A DNA stretch of 64,000 nucleotides from Brachybacterium sacelli. GTDB lineage: Bacteria; Actinomycetota; Actinomycetes; Actinomycetales; Dermabacteraceae. Every line of letters starts with the position of its first letter. Position 1 is the stretch's first letter. This document shows, one piece after another, positions 36,041 through 44,079 of the stretch. The notes beneath the pieces are model-generated. The model did not search any database. It was given only the letters and a program-made list of their open reading frames with translations, and was not told the origin of the DNA. The translations under genes were made by a program, and so were the position numbers. The stretch covers positions 372,001-436,000 of the forward strand of contig NZ_JAGIOD010000002.1 of assembly GCF_017876545.1 (NCBI RefSeq), in the 5' to 3' direction.

Positions 36041-36997
36041 TCAGACCTTGCGCAGGAGCACCGAGTGCACGCGGTGCTGGCCGTCCTTGCGCAGCACGAG
36101 GTCGGCGCGGCCGCGGGTGGGCAGTACGTTCTCGGTGAGGTTGGGACCGTTGATGGTGCGCCAGATCCGCAGCGCCGTCTGCACGGCCTCGTCGTCGGTG
36201 AGGTCGGCGTAGCGACGGAAGTAGGAGCGCGGGTCGGAGAAGGCCGTGCGCCGCAGCTGCAGGAACCGGTCGACGTACCACCGCTGGACGTCCTCGAGTC
36301 GGGCATCGACGTACACCGAGAAGTCGAAGAAGTCGGAGACCGCCATGCCCAGTCGCCCGTCACGGCGCGGCCGGGCCGGCTGCAGCACGTTCAGGCCCTC
36401 CAGGATCAGCACGTCGGGCTGCTCGACCACGACCCGCTCGTCCTCGAGGATGTCGTAGGTCAGGTGCGAGTACACCGGGGCCTCGACCCGCTCCTGCCCG
36501 GACTTCACATCGGCGACGAAGCGCAGCAGGCCGCGACGGTCGTAGCTCTCGGGGAAGCCCTTGCGGTGCATGATCCCGCGCTTCTCGAGCTCGGCATTGG
36601 GCAGCAGGAACCCGTCGGTCGTCACCAGCTGCACCCGCGGTGTCTCCGGCCAGCGCGCCATCAGCTCGCGCACCAGGCGCGCGGTGGTCGACTTGCCGAC
36701 CGCGACCGACCCGGCCACGCCGATGATGTACGGCGTGCGGTGCTGTCGCTGGGCGAGGAAGTCCTCGCGGTCCCTGCGCAGCGCTTGCGCACCGGCCACC
36801 TGGATGTTCAGCAGACGGGAGATCGGCCGGTAGACGGCGTCGACCTCGCGCAGGTCCAGGCGGTCGCCCAGACCGCGCAGCTTCGCGATATCGGCCTCGG
36901 ACAGCGGCAGGGGGGTCTGGTTGGACAAGCGCGCCCAGTCATCGCGGGGGATCTCTTCGAACGGGGTGACGGTGCTCGACGGTGACGCGGCCTTCAT
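36041..36997 (-). CDS. coaA: Type I pantothenate kinase
   Basis: Phosphorylates pantothenate, the first and regulated step of coenzyme A synthesis. The 318-residue protein has the P-loop GVAGSVAVGKSTTA and the PRK-like segments TTDGFLLPNAELEKRGIMHRKGFPES and VLILEGLNVLQ. The ATG at 36997 has AAGAAT 7 nt upstream and no clear ribosome-binding site. It is divergent from glmS with 203 nt between the starts. Confidence 0.97.
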   Translation of the reverse strand: MKAASPSSTVTPFEEIPRDDWARLSNQTPLPLSEADIAKLRGLGDRLDLREVDAVYRPISRLLNIQVAGAQALRRDREDFLAQRQHRTPYIIGVAGSVAVGKSTTARLVRELMARWPETPRVQLVTTDGFLLPNAELEKRGIMHRKGFPESYDRRGLLRFVADVKSGQERVEAPVYSHLTYDILEDERVVVEQPDVLILEGLNVLQPARPRRDGRLGMAVSDFFDFSVYVDARLEDVQRWYVDRFLQLRRTAFSDPRSYFRRYADLTDDEAVQTALRIWRTINGPNLTENVLPTRGRADLVLRKDGQHRVHSVLLRKV

Positions 36998-37187
36998 GGT
37001 CCCGATTCTTCCAGCATCGGGCGGAGAACCCGGCCAGGGCGCTGTGAGATGAGACCCGCGCCGGGCCCCTGCGTGAATCTGACCGGTCGTGCGCGGGTTC
37101 GGCCAGGCGCATGCACGGATCCTCGTCAGGGTGAGGAACGACTCGCGCCGACGACTTCCTGATGCGGCGCACAGGTCGGGAGATCGT

Positions 37188-37193
37188 TAGCGT
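37188..37193 (+). promoter_or_regulatory. -10 box of glmS (TAGCGT)
   Basis: TAGCGT ends 7 nt before the glmS ATG at 37201 and no ribosome-binding site is present. A leaderless message is predicted. There is no room for a glmS ribozyme. Confidence 0.55.
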
Positions 37194-37200
37194 GTTCACC

Positions 37201-39069
37201 ATGTGTGGAATCGTCGGATACGCAGGCCCGCAGGCCGCAGCCCCCTCTACCCGTCCCGTCGACGTCGCCCTCCAGGGCCTCGCTCGCCTCGAGTACCGCG
37301 GCTACGACTCCGCGGGCGTCGCCGTCCTCGACGACGACACCGTGCGCGTGACCAAGCGCGCCGGGAAGCTCGCCAACCTCCGGGAGGCGCTCGAGAACGA
37401 CACCGAGACCACCGGGCGCGTCGCCATCGCCCACACCCGCTGGGCCACCCACGGCGGCCCCACCGACGTGAACGCCCACCCCCACCACGGTGGCCGCGAG
37501 GGTGAGCTGGCCGTGGTCCACAACGGGATCATCGAGAACTTCGCGACCCTGCGCGCCGAGCTGGAGGGCCAGGGCTACACCTTCACCTCCGAGACCGACT
37601 CCGAGGCCGCCGCCCACCTGATCGCCCACGAGATGGAGTCCGCCGGCGACCTCACCGAGGCGATGCGCCGCACCGCCTCCCGGCTCGAGGGCGCCTTCAC
37701 CCTGCTCGCCGTGCATCGCGACGCCCCGGACACCGTCGTCGCCGCCCGCCGCAACTCCCCGCTGGTCGTGGGCCTCGGCGAGGGCGAGAACTTCCTCGGC
37801 TCCGATGTGGCCGCCTTCGTCGACTCCACCAAGGAGGCGCTCGAGATCGGCCAGGACCAGATCGTCACCGTCAGCTCCGACGCCGTGCGCATCATCGACG
37901 TCGAGGGTCACGAGGTCACCGACGCCAAGCGCTACACGATCGAATGGGATGCCGCCGCCGCGCAGAAGGGCGGCTACCCGTCCTTCATGGCCAAGGAGAT
38001 CCACGAGCAGGCCGGCGCGGTCGCCGACACCCTCCTGGGCCGCCTGTCCGACGGGTCCCTCCAGCTCGACGAGATGGACATCGACCCCTCCGTGCTGCGC
38101 AGCGTCGACAAGATCGTCGTGGTCGCCTGCGGCACCGCCGCCAACGCCGGCGAGGTCGCCAAGTACGCCATCGAGCACTGGTGCCGCATCCCCACCGAGG
38201 TCGAGCTCGCCCACGAGTTCCGCTACCGCGACCCGGTCGTCACCGAGAAGACCCTGGTCGTGGCGATCTCGCAGTCCGGCGAGACCATGGACACCCTGAT
38301 GGCCGTGCGCCACGCCCGCGAGCAGGGCGCGAAGGTGGTCGCGATCTGCAACACCCGCGGCTCCACGATCCCGCGCGAGTCCGACGCCGCGCTGTACCTG
38401 CACGTCGGCCCCGAGATCGCGGTCGCCTCCACCAAGGCGTACCTGGGACAGATCGCCGCCTGCTACCTGCTGGGCCTGTTCCTGGCGCAGGTGCGCGGCA
38501 ATCTCTACCCCGACGAGATCGCCGCCCTGATGGCGGACCTCGAGCAGATCCCCGACCAGATCCAGCAGGTCCTGGACAACTCCGGCCAGATCGAGCAGCT
38601 CGCGGCCGACATGCAGGACGCCAACAGCGTGCTGTTCCTGGGCCGCCACGTCGGCTACCCGACCGCGATGGAGGGGGCGCTGAAGCTCAAGGAGATCGCC
38701 TACATCCACGCCGAGGGCTTCGCCGCCGGCGAGCTCAAGCACGGGCCGATCGCCCTGGTCGAGGAGGGGCAGCCGGTGTTCGTCATCGTGCCCTCGCCCC
38801 ACGGCCGGCACTCGCTGCACTCGAAGGTCGTCTCCAACATCCAGGAGGTGCGTGCCCGCGGCGCCCGCACCCTGGTGATCGCCGAGGAGGGCGACGACGC
38901 GGTGCTTCCCTACGCCGACGAGGTGATCCGGGTGCCCGCCACCCGCACCCTGTTCGCCGCGCTGCTGACGGTGATCCCGCTGCAGATCTTCTCCTGCGAG
39001 CTGGCCACCGCGAAGGGCCTGGACGTGGACCAGCCGCGCAACCTCGCCAAGTCCGTCACGGTCGAATGA
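37201..39069 (+). CDS. glmS: Glutamine-fructose-6-phosphate aminotransferase (isomerising)
   Basis: Makes glucosamine-6-phosphate from fructose-6-phosphate and glutamine. The 622-residue protein starts with MCGIVGY. The N-terminal Cys2 is the glutaminase nucleophile, which fixes the start at 37201 although an upstream in-frame ATG exists. The glutaminase domain covers residues 1-240 and two SIS sugar-isomerase domains follow (SQSGETMDT; the late ELKHGPIALVEEG). It ends in KSVTVE, the conserved C-terminal tail. It is divergent from coaA and followed by a hairpin and acpS. Confidence 0.98.
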   Translation: MCGIVGYAGPQAAAPSTRPVDVALQGLARLEYRGYDSAGVAVLDDDTVRVTKRAGKLANLREALENDTETTGRVAIAHTRWATHGGPTDVNAHPHHGGREGELAVVHNGIIENFATLRAELEGQGYTFTSETDSEAAAHLIAHEMESAGDLTEAMRRTASRLEGAFTLLAVHRDAPDTVVAARRNSPLVVGLGEGENFLGSDVAAFVDSTKEALEIGQDQIVTVSSDAVRIIDVEGHEVTDAKRYTIEWDAAAAQKGGYPSFMAKEIHEQAGAVADTLLGRLSDGSLQLDEMDIDPSVLRSVDKIVVVACGTAANAGEVAKYAIEHWCRIPTEVELAHEFRYRDPVVTEKTLVVAISQSGETMDTLMAVRHAREQGAKVVAICNTRGSTIPRESDAALYLHVGPEIAVASTKAYLGQIAACYLLGLFLAQVRGNLYPDEIAALMADLEQIPDQIQQVLDNSGQIEQLAADMQDANSVLFLGRHVGYPTAMEGALKLKEIAYIHAEGFAAGELKHGPIALVEEGQPVFVIVPSPHGRHSLHSKVVSNIQEVRARGARTLVIAEEGDDAVLPYADEVIRVPATRTLFAALLTVIPLQIFSCELATAKGLDVDQPRNLAKSVTVE

Positions 39070-39109
39070 GCATCGGCGGGTGAACGGCCGGACCGTGCGG
39101 TGACCGGCC

Positions 39110-39137
39110 CACACCCCACCTCCCGGGTCGGGGTGTG
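39110..39137 (+). terminator. Hairpin after glmS
   Basis: CACACCCC (39110-39117) pairs with GGGGTGTG (39130-39137) 40 nt after glmS. Its right arm touches the acpS -10 box. Confidence 0.6.
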
Positions 39138-39142
39138 ATACT
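39137..39142 (+). promoter_or_regulatory. -10 box of acpS (GATACT)
   Basis: GATACT ends 6 nt before the acpS ATG at 39149, predicting a leaderless transcript for the acpS-nnr-alr-tsaEB-rimI gene group. Confidence 0.5.
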
Positions 39143-39148
39143 GCGGGG

Positions 39149-39595
39149 ATGAGCAGCTTTCCGACCGCGACGCCGACGCCCGGCCCCGACGACAGCTTCG
39201 GGGGCCGGGCGTTCGCGCCTCGCGAGGACGGCACCGTCGTCGGCGTGGGCGTCGACGTCGTGGACGTCTCGCGCCTGGCCGTGCTGATCGACCGCACCCC
39301 CGCGCTGCTGGACCGGCTGTTCACTCCGGGGGAGCGGCAGCTCTCGGCCGCCTCCCGTGCCGCCCGGGTCGCCGCGAAGGAGGCCGTGGGCAAGGCCCTC
39401 GGCGCCCCGGGAGACTTCTCCTGGCAGGACGTCACCGTCGAACGCACCGAGGCCCGCCGCCCCTACCTGCGCCTGCGCGGCGCCACCCTGCTCGCCGCCG
39501 AGGCCCAGCGGGTCACCCACCTGCACCTGTCGCTGTCGCACGACGGCGACATCGCCACTGCGATCGTGGTCGCCGAACGCGAGGGGGCACGATGA
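39149..39595 (+). CDS. acpS: Holo-[acyl-carrier-protein] synthase
   Basis: Transfers 4'-phosphopantetheine from CoA to ACP. The 148-residue protein has the metal/CoA-binding segment VGVGVDVVDVSRL and the second motif RVAAKEAVGKALG. It is slightly longer than usual (about 125) because of an N-terminal extension of 33 residues. It overlaps the next gene by 4 nt (ATGA). The group acpS-nnr-alr-tsaE-tsaB-rimI has overlaps or gaps of at most 13 nt and is probably one operon. Confidence 0.94.
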   Translation: MSSFPTATPTPGPDDSFGGRAFAPREDGTVVGVGVDVVDVSRLAVLIDRTPALLDRLFTPGERQLSAASRAARVAAKEAVGKALGAPGDFSWQDVTVERTEARRPYLRLRGATLLAAEAQRVTHLHLSLSHDGDIATAIVVAEREGAR

Positions 39596-41082
39596 TCCGC
39601 GGCTACACCGCCGAGGACGTCCGCGCGGCGGAGCGCCCGCTGCTGGATGCCGGTGAGCCCCTCATGCAGCATGCCGCGCGCGCTCTCGCCGGCCGGGCCG
39701 CCGAGCGTCTGCGCACCCCTGACGAACCCCAGGTCGTGGTCCTCGCCGGCAGCGGCGCCAACGGCGGGGACGGGCTCCATGCCGCCGCCCTGCTGCGCCG
39801 CCAGGGGATCCTCGCCGACGCGATCGCCACCGCCGACGGGCTCCACGCGGGCGGATCGGAGGCCCTGCGGGAGGCCGGCGGCACGTTACGCGCCCTCGAG
39901 GACACCGATCCCGAGGACCTCCGCGCCCAGCTCGCCGACGCGGATCTGGTGCTGGATGCGATCGTCGGCATCGGCGGTCGCCCCGAGATCCCCGCCCACC
40001 TCACGGCGCTGCTCCAGGAGGTGCGCCGCAGCGGCGTCCCCGTGCTCGCGGTCGACGTGCCCAGCTTCGTGGACGCCTCCACCGGACAGGCGGCCCCCGG
40101 TGCCCTCGCGGCCCGGGAGACCGTCACCTTCGGCGCCGTCAAAGCGGGCCTGCTCCTGCCCGGCGGCGCCGACCTCGCCGGTCGCCTCCACCTCGTCGAC
40201 CTCAGACTGAGCGAGCATCTCCCGCCCGAACCCGCAGTGCTCCGCCTGGGGGACGCCGACGTGCAGGACCTCTGGCCGCACCCGGAGCGAGATGCGACCA
40301 AGTACTCACGGGGCGTGGTCGCGATCGCCGCCGGCAGCCCGCGCTTCCCGGGCGCTGCCGTCCTGACCGCCTCGGGCTCGGCACGCACCGGTGCCGGGAT
40401 GGTGCGCGTCATCGCCCCGCAGAGCGTGCTGGATCTCGTGCTGCGCACCCGCCCCGAGATCGTCGGGCATCCCGCCGAGACGGTGGACCCCGAGTCGATC
40501 GGTCGTCTGGACGCCCTCGTCGTGGGCCCGGGCCTGCCGGGTGATGATCCTCGCACCCGCGCCGGTGCGGAGCTGCTGAGCATCTCGGGAGGAGAGCTCG
40601 GCCGCGGCGTGCTCGATGCCGGCGGTCTCGACGCGATCGACCCGGAGCACCGCTTCGGCCCCGACGTCGTCCTCACCCCGCACCGCGGGGAAGCGGACCG
40701 ATTGGCCCAGCGTCTCGGGATCGGCACGGAGCTCCCGGGACCCGAGCTCGCGGCCGCGCTCGCCGCGGCGACCGGGGCGACCGTCCTGCTCAAGGGCGCG
40801 ATCACCCTCATCGCGCCCGGGGACGGCGGGCCGCTGCGCGCGCAGGACGACGCCACGCCCCAGCTCGCCACCGCCGGCACCGGGGACGTCCTCGCCGGGG
40901 TCCTGGGCACCCTGCTCGCCGCCGGGCTGCCCGGACCGGACGCCGCGACCCTGGCCGCGATCCTGCACGGCCGAGCCGGGCGCCGGGCCTCCCGGGACGG
41001 GGTGCTGCCCCTGGTCGCCCTCGACGTCGCCGCACACGTCCCGGAGGCACTCGGGACTATCCTGGCGGGCGCCCTGACGTGA
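39592..41082 (+). CDS. nnr: Bifunctional NAD(P)H-hydrate epimerase / dehydratase
   Basis: Repairs hydrated NAD(P)H: the YjeF-N domain (residues about 1-210, with GSGANGGDGLHAA) epimerises NADHX, and the C-terminal ribokinase-like dehydratase domain (about 225-496) restores NAD(P)H using ADP or ATP. The dehydratase motifs LTPHRGEADRL and ATAGTGDVLAGVLG are intact. The 496-residue length matches bacterial Nnr. The ATG overlaps the acpS stop. The order acpS-nnr-alr-tsaE is common in actinobacteria. Confidence 0.95.
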   Translation: MIRGYTAEDVRAAERPLLDAGEPLMQHAARALAGRAAERLRTPDEPQVVVLAGSGANGGDGLHAAALLRRQGILADAIATADGLHAGGSEALREAGGTLRALEDTDPEDLRAQLADADLVLDAIVGIGGRPEIPAHLTALLQEVRRSGVPVLAVDVPSFVDASTGQAAPGALAARETVTFGAVKAGLLLPGGADLAGRLHLVDLRLSEHLPPEPAVLRLGDADVQDLWPHPERDATKYSRGVVAIAAGSPRFPGAAVLTASGSARTGAGMVRVIAPQSVLDLVLRTRPEIVGHPAETVDPESIGRLDALVVGPGLPGDDPRTRAGAELLSISGGELGRGVLDAGGLDAIDPEHRFGPDVVLTPHRGEADRLAQRLGIGTELPGPELAAALAAATGATVLLKGAITLIAPGDGGPLRAQDDATPQLATAGTGDVLAGVLGTLLAAGLPGPDAATLAAILHGRAGRRASRDGVLPLVALDVAAHVPEALGTILAGALT

Positions 41083-41095
41083 ACCGAGGAGCTCG

Positions 41096-42268
41096 ATGAC
41101 CATTCCGATCCCTGCCGAGGACCCTCGGCACGTGCCCAACCGGGCCGTGATCGACCCCGCGGCGATCACCCAGAACACCCGGGCGCTGACCGGGCTGCTC
41201 GAGGAGCAGACGGCCCTGATGGCCGTGGTCAAGGCCGACGGCTACGGGCACGGCATGCTCACCGCCGCCCGGGCCGCGCTCGAGGGCGGCGCCACCTGGC
41301 TCGGCGTCGCCCATCCCGCCAGCGCGCTCGCCCTCGCCCGCGCCGGCCTCGATGCGCACATCCTCACCTGGCTGTACGAGCCGCGCACCGCCGCCACGGT
41401 GCTGCCCGAGGTGCTCTCCTCCGGGATCGACGTGTCGGTCGGCTCCCCGGAGATGCTCGCGCTGGTGGCCGAAGCCGCCCGCCAGGCAGACCGTCGGGCC
41501 CGCGTGCATCTGAAGATCGACACCGGCATGGGACGTAACGGCGTCCTGCCCTGGCAGATCCGCGAGCTCGGCCCGGCGATGGCCGAGGACGACTACACCC
41601 AGGTGGTCGCCGCCTGGACCCATCTCACCAGCGCGGACGACCCCGCCGACCCCGCGACGGACCAGCAGGTCGAACTGTTCGACTCGGCCTGCGAGGCGCT
41701 GGCCGACGAGGTCGGCCCCGTCCCCCTCCAGCACATCGCGAACTCCGCCGCACTGCTGACCCGCCCCGACCTGCACCGGGATCTCGTGCGTCCCGGCATC
41801 GCCCTGTACGGCTACCCGCCGGTCTCCACGGACGTGCCGCTGCGCCCCGCGATGACCCTCACCAGCCGCCTGGCCCTGGTCAAGGAGGTCCCCGAGGGGC
41901 ACAGCATCGGCTACGGACGCATCCACAGCACGGCGCAGCGCACTCGCGTGGGCCTGGTCCCCCTCGGCTACGCCGACGGGCTCCACCGCGCCGCCAGCGA
42001 CCGCTGCGAGGTGCTCGTGCGCACCGAGTCCGGTGACCGCCGCGCACCGCAGGTGGGCCGGATCAGCATGGACCAGATCGTCATCGACCTGGGCCCGGAC
42101 TCCGACGCCCGCGCCGGGGACGAGGTGTTCGTCTTCGGTGACGCCGGGGGAGTGCCCAACGCCCCCTCCGCCACCACCGCCGACGACTGGGCGCGCGCCG
42201 CGGGGACCATCCCCTATGAGATCCTCACGTCCGTCTCCGGGAGGGTCACCCGGGAGGTGCTCTCGTGA
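41096..42268 (+). CDS. alr: Alanine racemase
   Basis: PLP enzyme that makes D-alanine for peptidoglycan. The 390-residue protein has the PLP-lysine motif MAVVKADGYGHG near residue 43 and the late GYADGLHR with GRISMDQIVIDLG (catalytic-tyrosine region). ATG at 41096 follows GAGGAG. The tsaE GTG overlaps its stop by 4 nt. Confidence 0.97.
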   Translation: MTIPIPAEDPRHVPNRAVIDPAAITQNTRALTGLLEEQTALMAVVKADGYGHGMLTAARAALEGGATWLGVAHPASALALARAGLDAHILTWLYEPRTAATVLPEVLSSGIDVSVGSPEMLALVAEAARQADRRARVHLKIDTGMGRNGVLPWQIRELGPAMAEDDYTQVVAAWTHLTSADDPADPATDQQVELFDSACEALADEVGPVPLQHIANSAALLTRPDLHRDLVRPGIALYGYPPVSTDVPLRPAMTLTSRLALVKEVPEGHSIGYGRIHSTAQRTRVGLVPLGYADGLHRAASDRCEVLVRTESGDRRAPQVGRISMDQIVIDLGPDSDARAGDEVFVFGDAGGVPNAPSATTADDWARAAGTIPYEILTSVSGRVTREVLS

Positions 42269-42804
42269 GCGGCCTCGAGGTCCGCACCCACGACGCGGCC
42301 GGCACCCGCATCGCCGCCGCGGCGCTCGCCGGCGTGCTGCGCGCCGGGGACCTGCTGGTGCTGGACGGCCCTCTCGGCGCCGGGAAGACCACCTTCACCC
42401 AGGGGCTCGGCGAGGGCCTCGGGGTGCGCGGCCCCATCGCGTCGCCGACCTTCGTCATCGAGCGCGTCCACCCCAGCCTGACCGGCGGGCCCGCCCTCGT
42501 GCACGTGGACGCCTACCGTCTCGGAGGGGGCGGTGACATCGACGACCTCGACCTCGAGGCCGATCTCGACGCCTCCGTCACGGTCGTCGAATGGGGCCGC
42601 GACCGGGTCGAGCACCTCGTGGACTCCTTCCTGCTCATCGAACTGGAGCGGCCCGACCAGGTCGAGGATCCGGAAGATCCCGACGAGTCCCGCGCCCTGC
42701 GCCTGACGCCGAGCGGCGGCCGTTGGGACGAGGCGGCGCGGGCCGCGCTCGCTGCCGCTGTGACCGCGCTCGAGGGATCCGCCACCGCCGAGGAGAACCG
42801 CTGA
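42265..42804 (+). CDS. tsaE: tRNA threonylcarbamoyladenosine biosynthesis ATPase TsaE
   Basis: P-loop ATPase that works with TsaB and TsaD in t6A37 modification of ANN-decoding tRNAs. The 179-residue protein has Walker A GPLGAGKTTFTQGLGEGL and the following SPTFVIERVH, HVDAYRL and VVEWG motifs. GTG at 42265 overlaps alr by 4 nt, and its stop overlaps the tsaB ATG by 1 nt. Confidence 0.95.
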   Translation: MSGLEVRTHDAAGTRIAAAALAGVLRAGDLLVLDGPLGAGKTTFTQGLGEGLGVRGPIASPTFVIERVHPSLTGGPALVHVDAYRLGGGGDIDDLDLEADLDASVTVVEWGRDRVEHLVDSFLLIELERPDQVEDPEDPDESRALRLTPSGGRWDEAARAALAAAVTALEGSATAEENR

Positions 42805-43511
42805 TGCTGCTGGGAATCGACACCTCCGGAGCGGTGAGCGTCGCCGTCGCCCGCGGCGCCCTCGTCGAGGCCGCGCCACCGGAGGTCCTCGCCGTCCGCG
42901 GCGATGACCGCGCCCGTCACCACGACGAAGTGCTACTGGCCCGGATCGACGAGGCGATGCGGGAGGCCGGTGCCGAGCGCCGGGACCTCACCGGCATCGT
43001 CGTCGGCCGCGGGCCGGGCCCGTTCACCGGGCTGCGCGTGGGGCTGGTCGCCGCCCGCAGCATCGCCGGGGTGCTGGACCTCCCGCTGCACGGCCTCAGT
43101 TCGCTCGACGCCCTTGCGCACCAGGCCCTGGCCGGGGCGAGCGTCGGCGGGGCGGCACCGGTCACGGTCGGTGTCGCACTGGACGCGCGTCGCCGCGAGG
43201 TCTACCACGCCCGCTACCGGCGCGCCGCCGACGGCACGGTGACCCGCGAGGCCGGTCCTGCCGTCGACGCCCCGGCAGAGGTCGCCGCCGAGCTCACCGC
43301 CTGCGACCTCCTCGTCGGCTCCGGCACCGGGCTGTACCCGGAACTGCTCCCGGCCACCGCCGAGATGGCGCACGCCGACGCCGGGCACCTGATCCTCGCC
43401 GCCGCGCAGCTGAGCGCCCAGGGCGCGGACCTCTCCGACACCGCGCCGCTGTACCTGCGGGAGCCCGACGCCGCCAAGCCCACCGCGCGCAAGAGCGCTC
43501 TGGGTCGCTGA
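42804..43511 (+). CDS. tsaB: tRNA t6A biosynthesis protein TsaB
   Basis: ASKHA-fold partner of TsaD in t6A synthesis. The 235-residue protein begins MLLGIDTSGAVSVAV and has the RGPGPFTGLRVGLVAARSIA motif that defines TsaB. It overlaps tsaE (TGATG) and is followed by rimI after one nucleotide. tsaD, which often comes next in actinobacteria, is not found downstream in the window. Confidence 0.95.
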   Translation: MLLGIDTSGAVSVAVARGALVEAAPPEVLAVRGDDRARHHDEVLLARIDEAMREAGAERRDLTGIVVGRGPGPFTGLRVGLVAARSIAGVLDLPLHGLSSLDALAHQALAGASVGGAAPVTVGVALDARRREVYHARYRRAADGTVTREAGPAVDAPAEVAAELTACDLLVGSGTGLYPELLPATAEMAHADAGHLILAAAQLSAQGADLSDTAPLYLREPDAAKPTARKSALGR

Positions 43512-43512
43512 G

Positions 43513-44007
43513 ATGCCCGCCGGGACGGGCAGCGCGGCTGCCGCGGGGCCGTGGGCCCTGCGCCCGGTCACTCCCGAGGACATCGAGGTGATCGCCCACG
43601 CCGAGCTCGAGCTGTTCCCCGACGAGGCCTGGAACGTCTTCCAGCTCGCCGAGGAGATCTCCCACCGCGACCGTCGTTACGTCCTGGCCGCCGAGGGAGC
43701 CGAAGCGGGTGGGAGCCTGCTCGGATACGCCGGGATCATGCTCGCCGGCGACCTGGCCGACCTGCACACCATCGGCACTCTCCGCGAAGGCGCCGGCATC
43801 GGCCGCGCGCTGCTGATCTGGTGCGAGGAGCAGGCCCGCGCCGGGGGCGCCGTGCGGATGCTGCTCGAGGTGCGGGAGGACAACGACCGGGCGCGCCGCT
43901 TCTACGCTGCGGCCGGCTACCGCGAGATCGACCGGCGCCGCGGCTACTACCCGATCCGCGGCAGGCGCATCGACGCGCTGGTCCTGGAGCGCACGCTGAC
44001 CGCGTGA
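43513..44007 (+). CDS. rimI: Ribosomal-protein-alanine N-acetyltransferase
   Basis: GNAT-family N-acetyltransferase. The 164-residue protein has the acetyl-CoA loop REGAGIGRALLIWCEEQAR, then MLLEVREDNDRARRFYAAAGY, the classic RimI motif. ATG at 43513 lies one nucleotide after the tsaB stop. The stop codon falls inside an 8-bp tandem repeat (TGACCGCG). Whether S18 is the target in actinobacteria is not certain; the mycobacterial RimI has broader specificity. Confidence 0.93.
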   Translation: MPAGTGSAAAAGPWALRPVTPEDIEVIAHAELELFPDEAWNVFQLAEEISHRDRRYVLAAEGAEAGGSLLGYAGIMLAGDLADLHTIGTLREGAGIGRALLIWCEEQARAGGAVRMLLEVREDNDRARRFYAAAGYREIDRRRGYYPIRGRRIDALVLERTLTA

Positions 44008-44042
44008 CCGCGTGACCGCGTGACCGCGTGACCGCGTGACCG
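43997..44042 (+). repeat. 8-bp tandem repeat TGACCGCG at the end of rimI
   Basis: Five perfect copies of TGACCGCG (43997-44036) followed by a partial copy (44037-44042). The rimI stop TGA is the first three bases of copy 2. Because the unit is 8 bp and starts with TGA, the array gives stop codons in all three forward frames. It lies between convergent genes. Confidence 0.95.
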
Positions 44043-44079
44043 TCGGGCCGTTCGGCCACGAGGCCGGGTCAGAAGCGGC

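Noticed and set aside
36998..37200. Possible glmS ribozyme upstream of glmS
   Set aside because: No ribozyme consensus is present and the -10 box is 7 nt before the ATG, leaving no 5' untranslated region.
37162..37200. Upstream ATG for glmS giving 13 extra residues
   Set aside because: The glutaminase nucleophile must be the residue after the initiator methionine (MCGIVGY), so the start is 37201.
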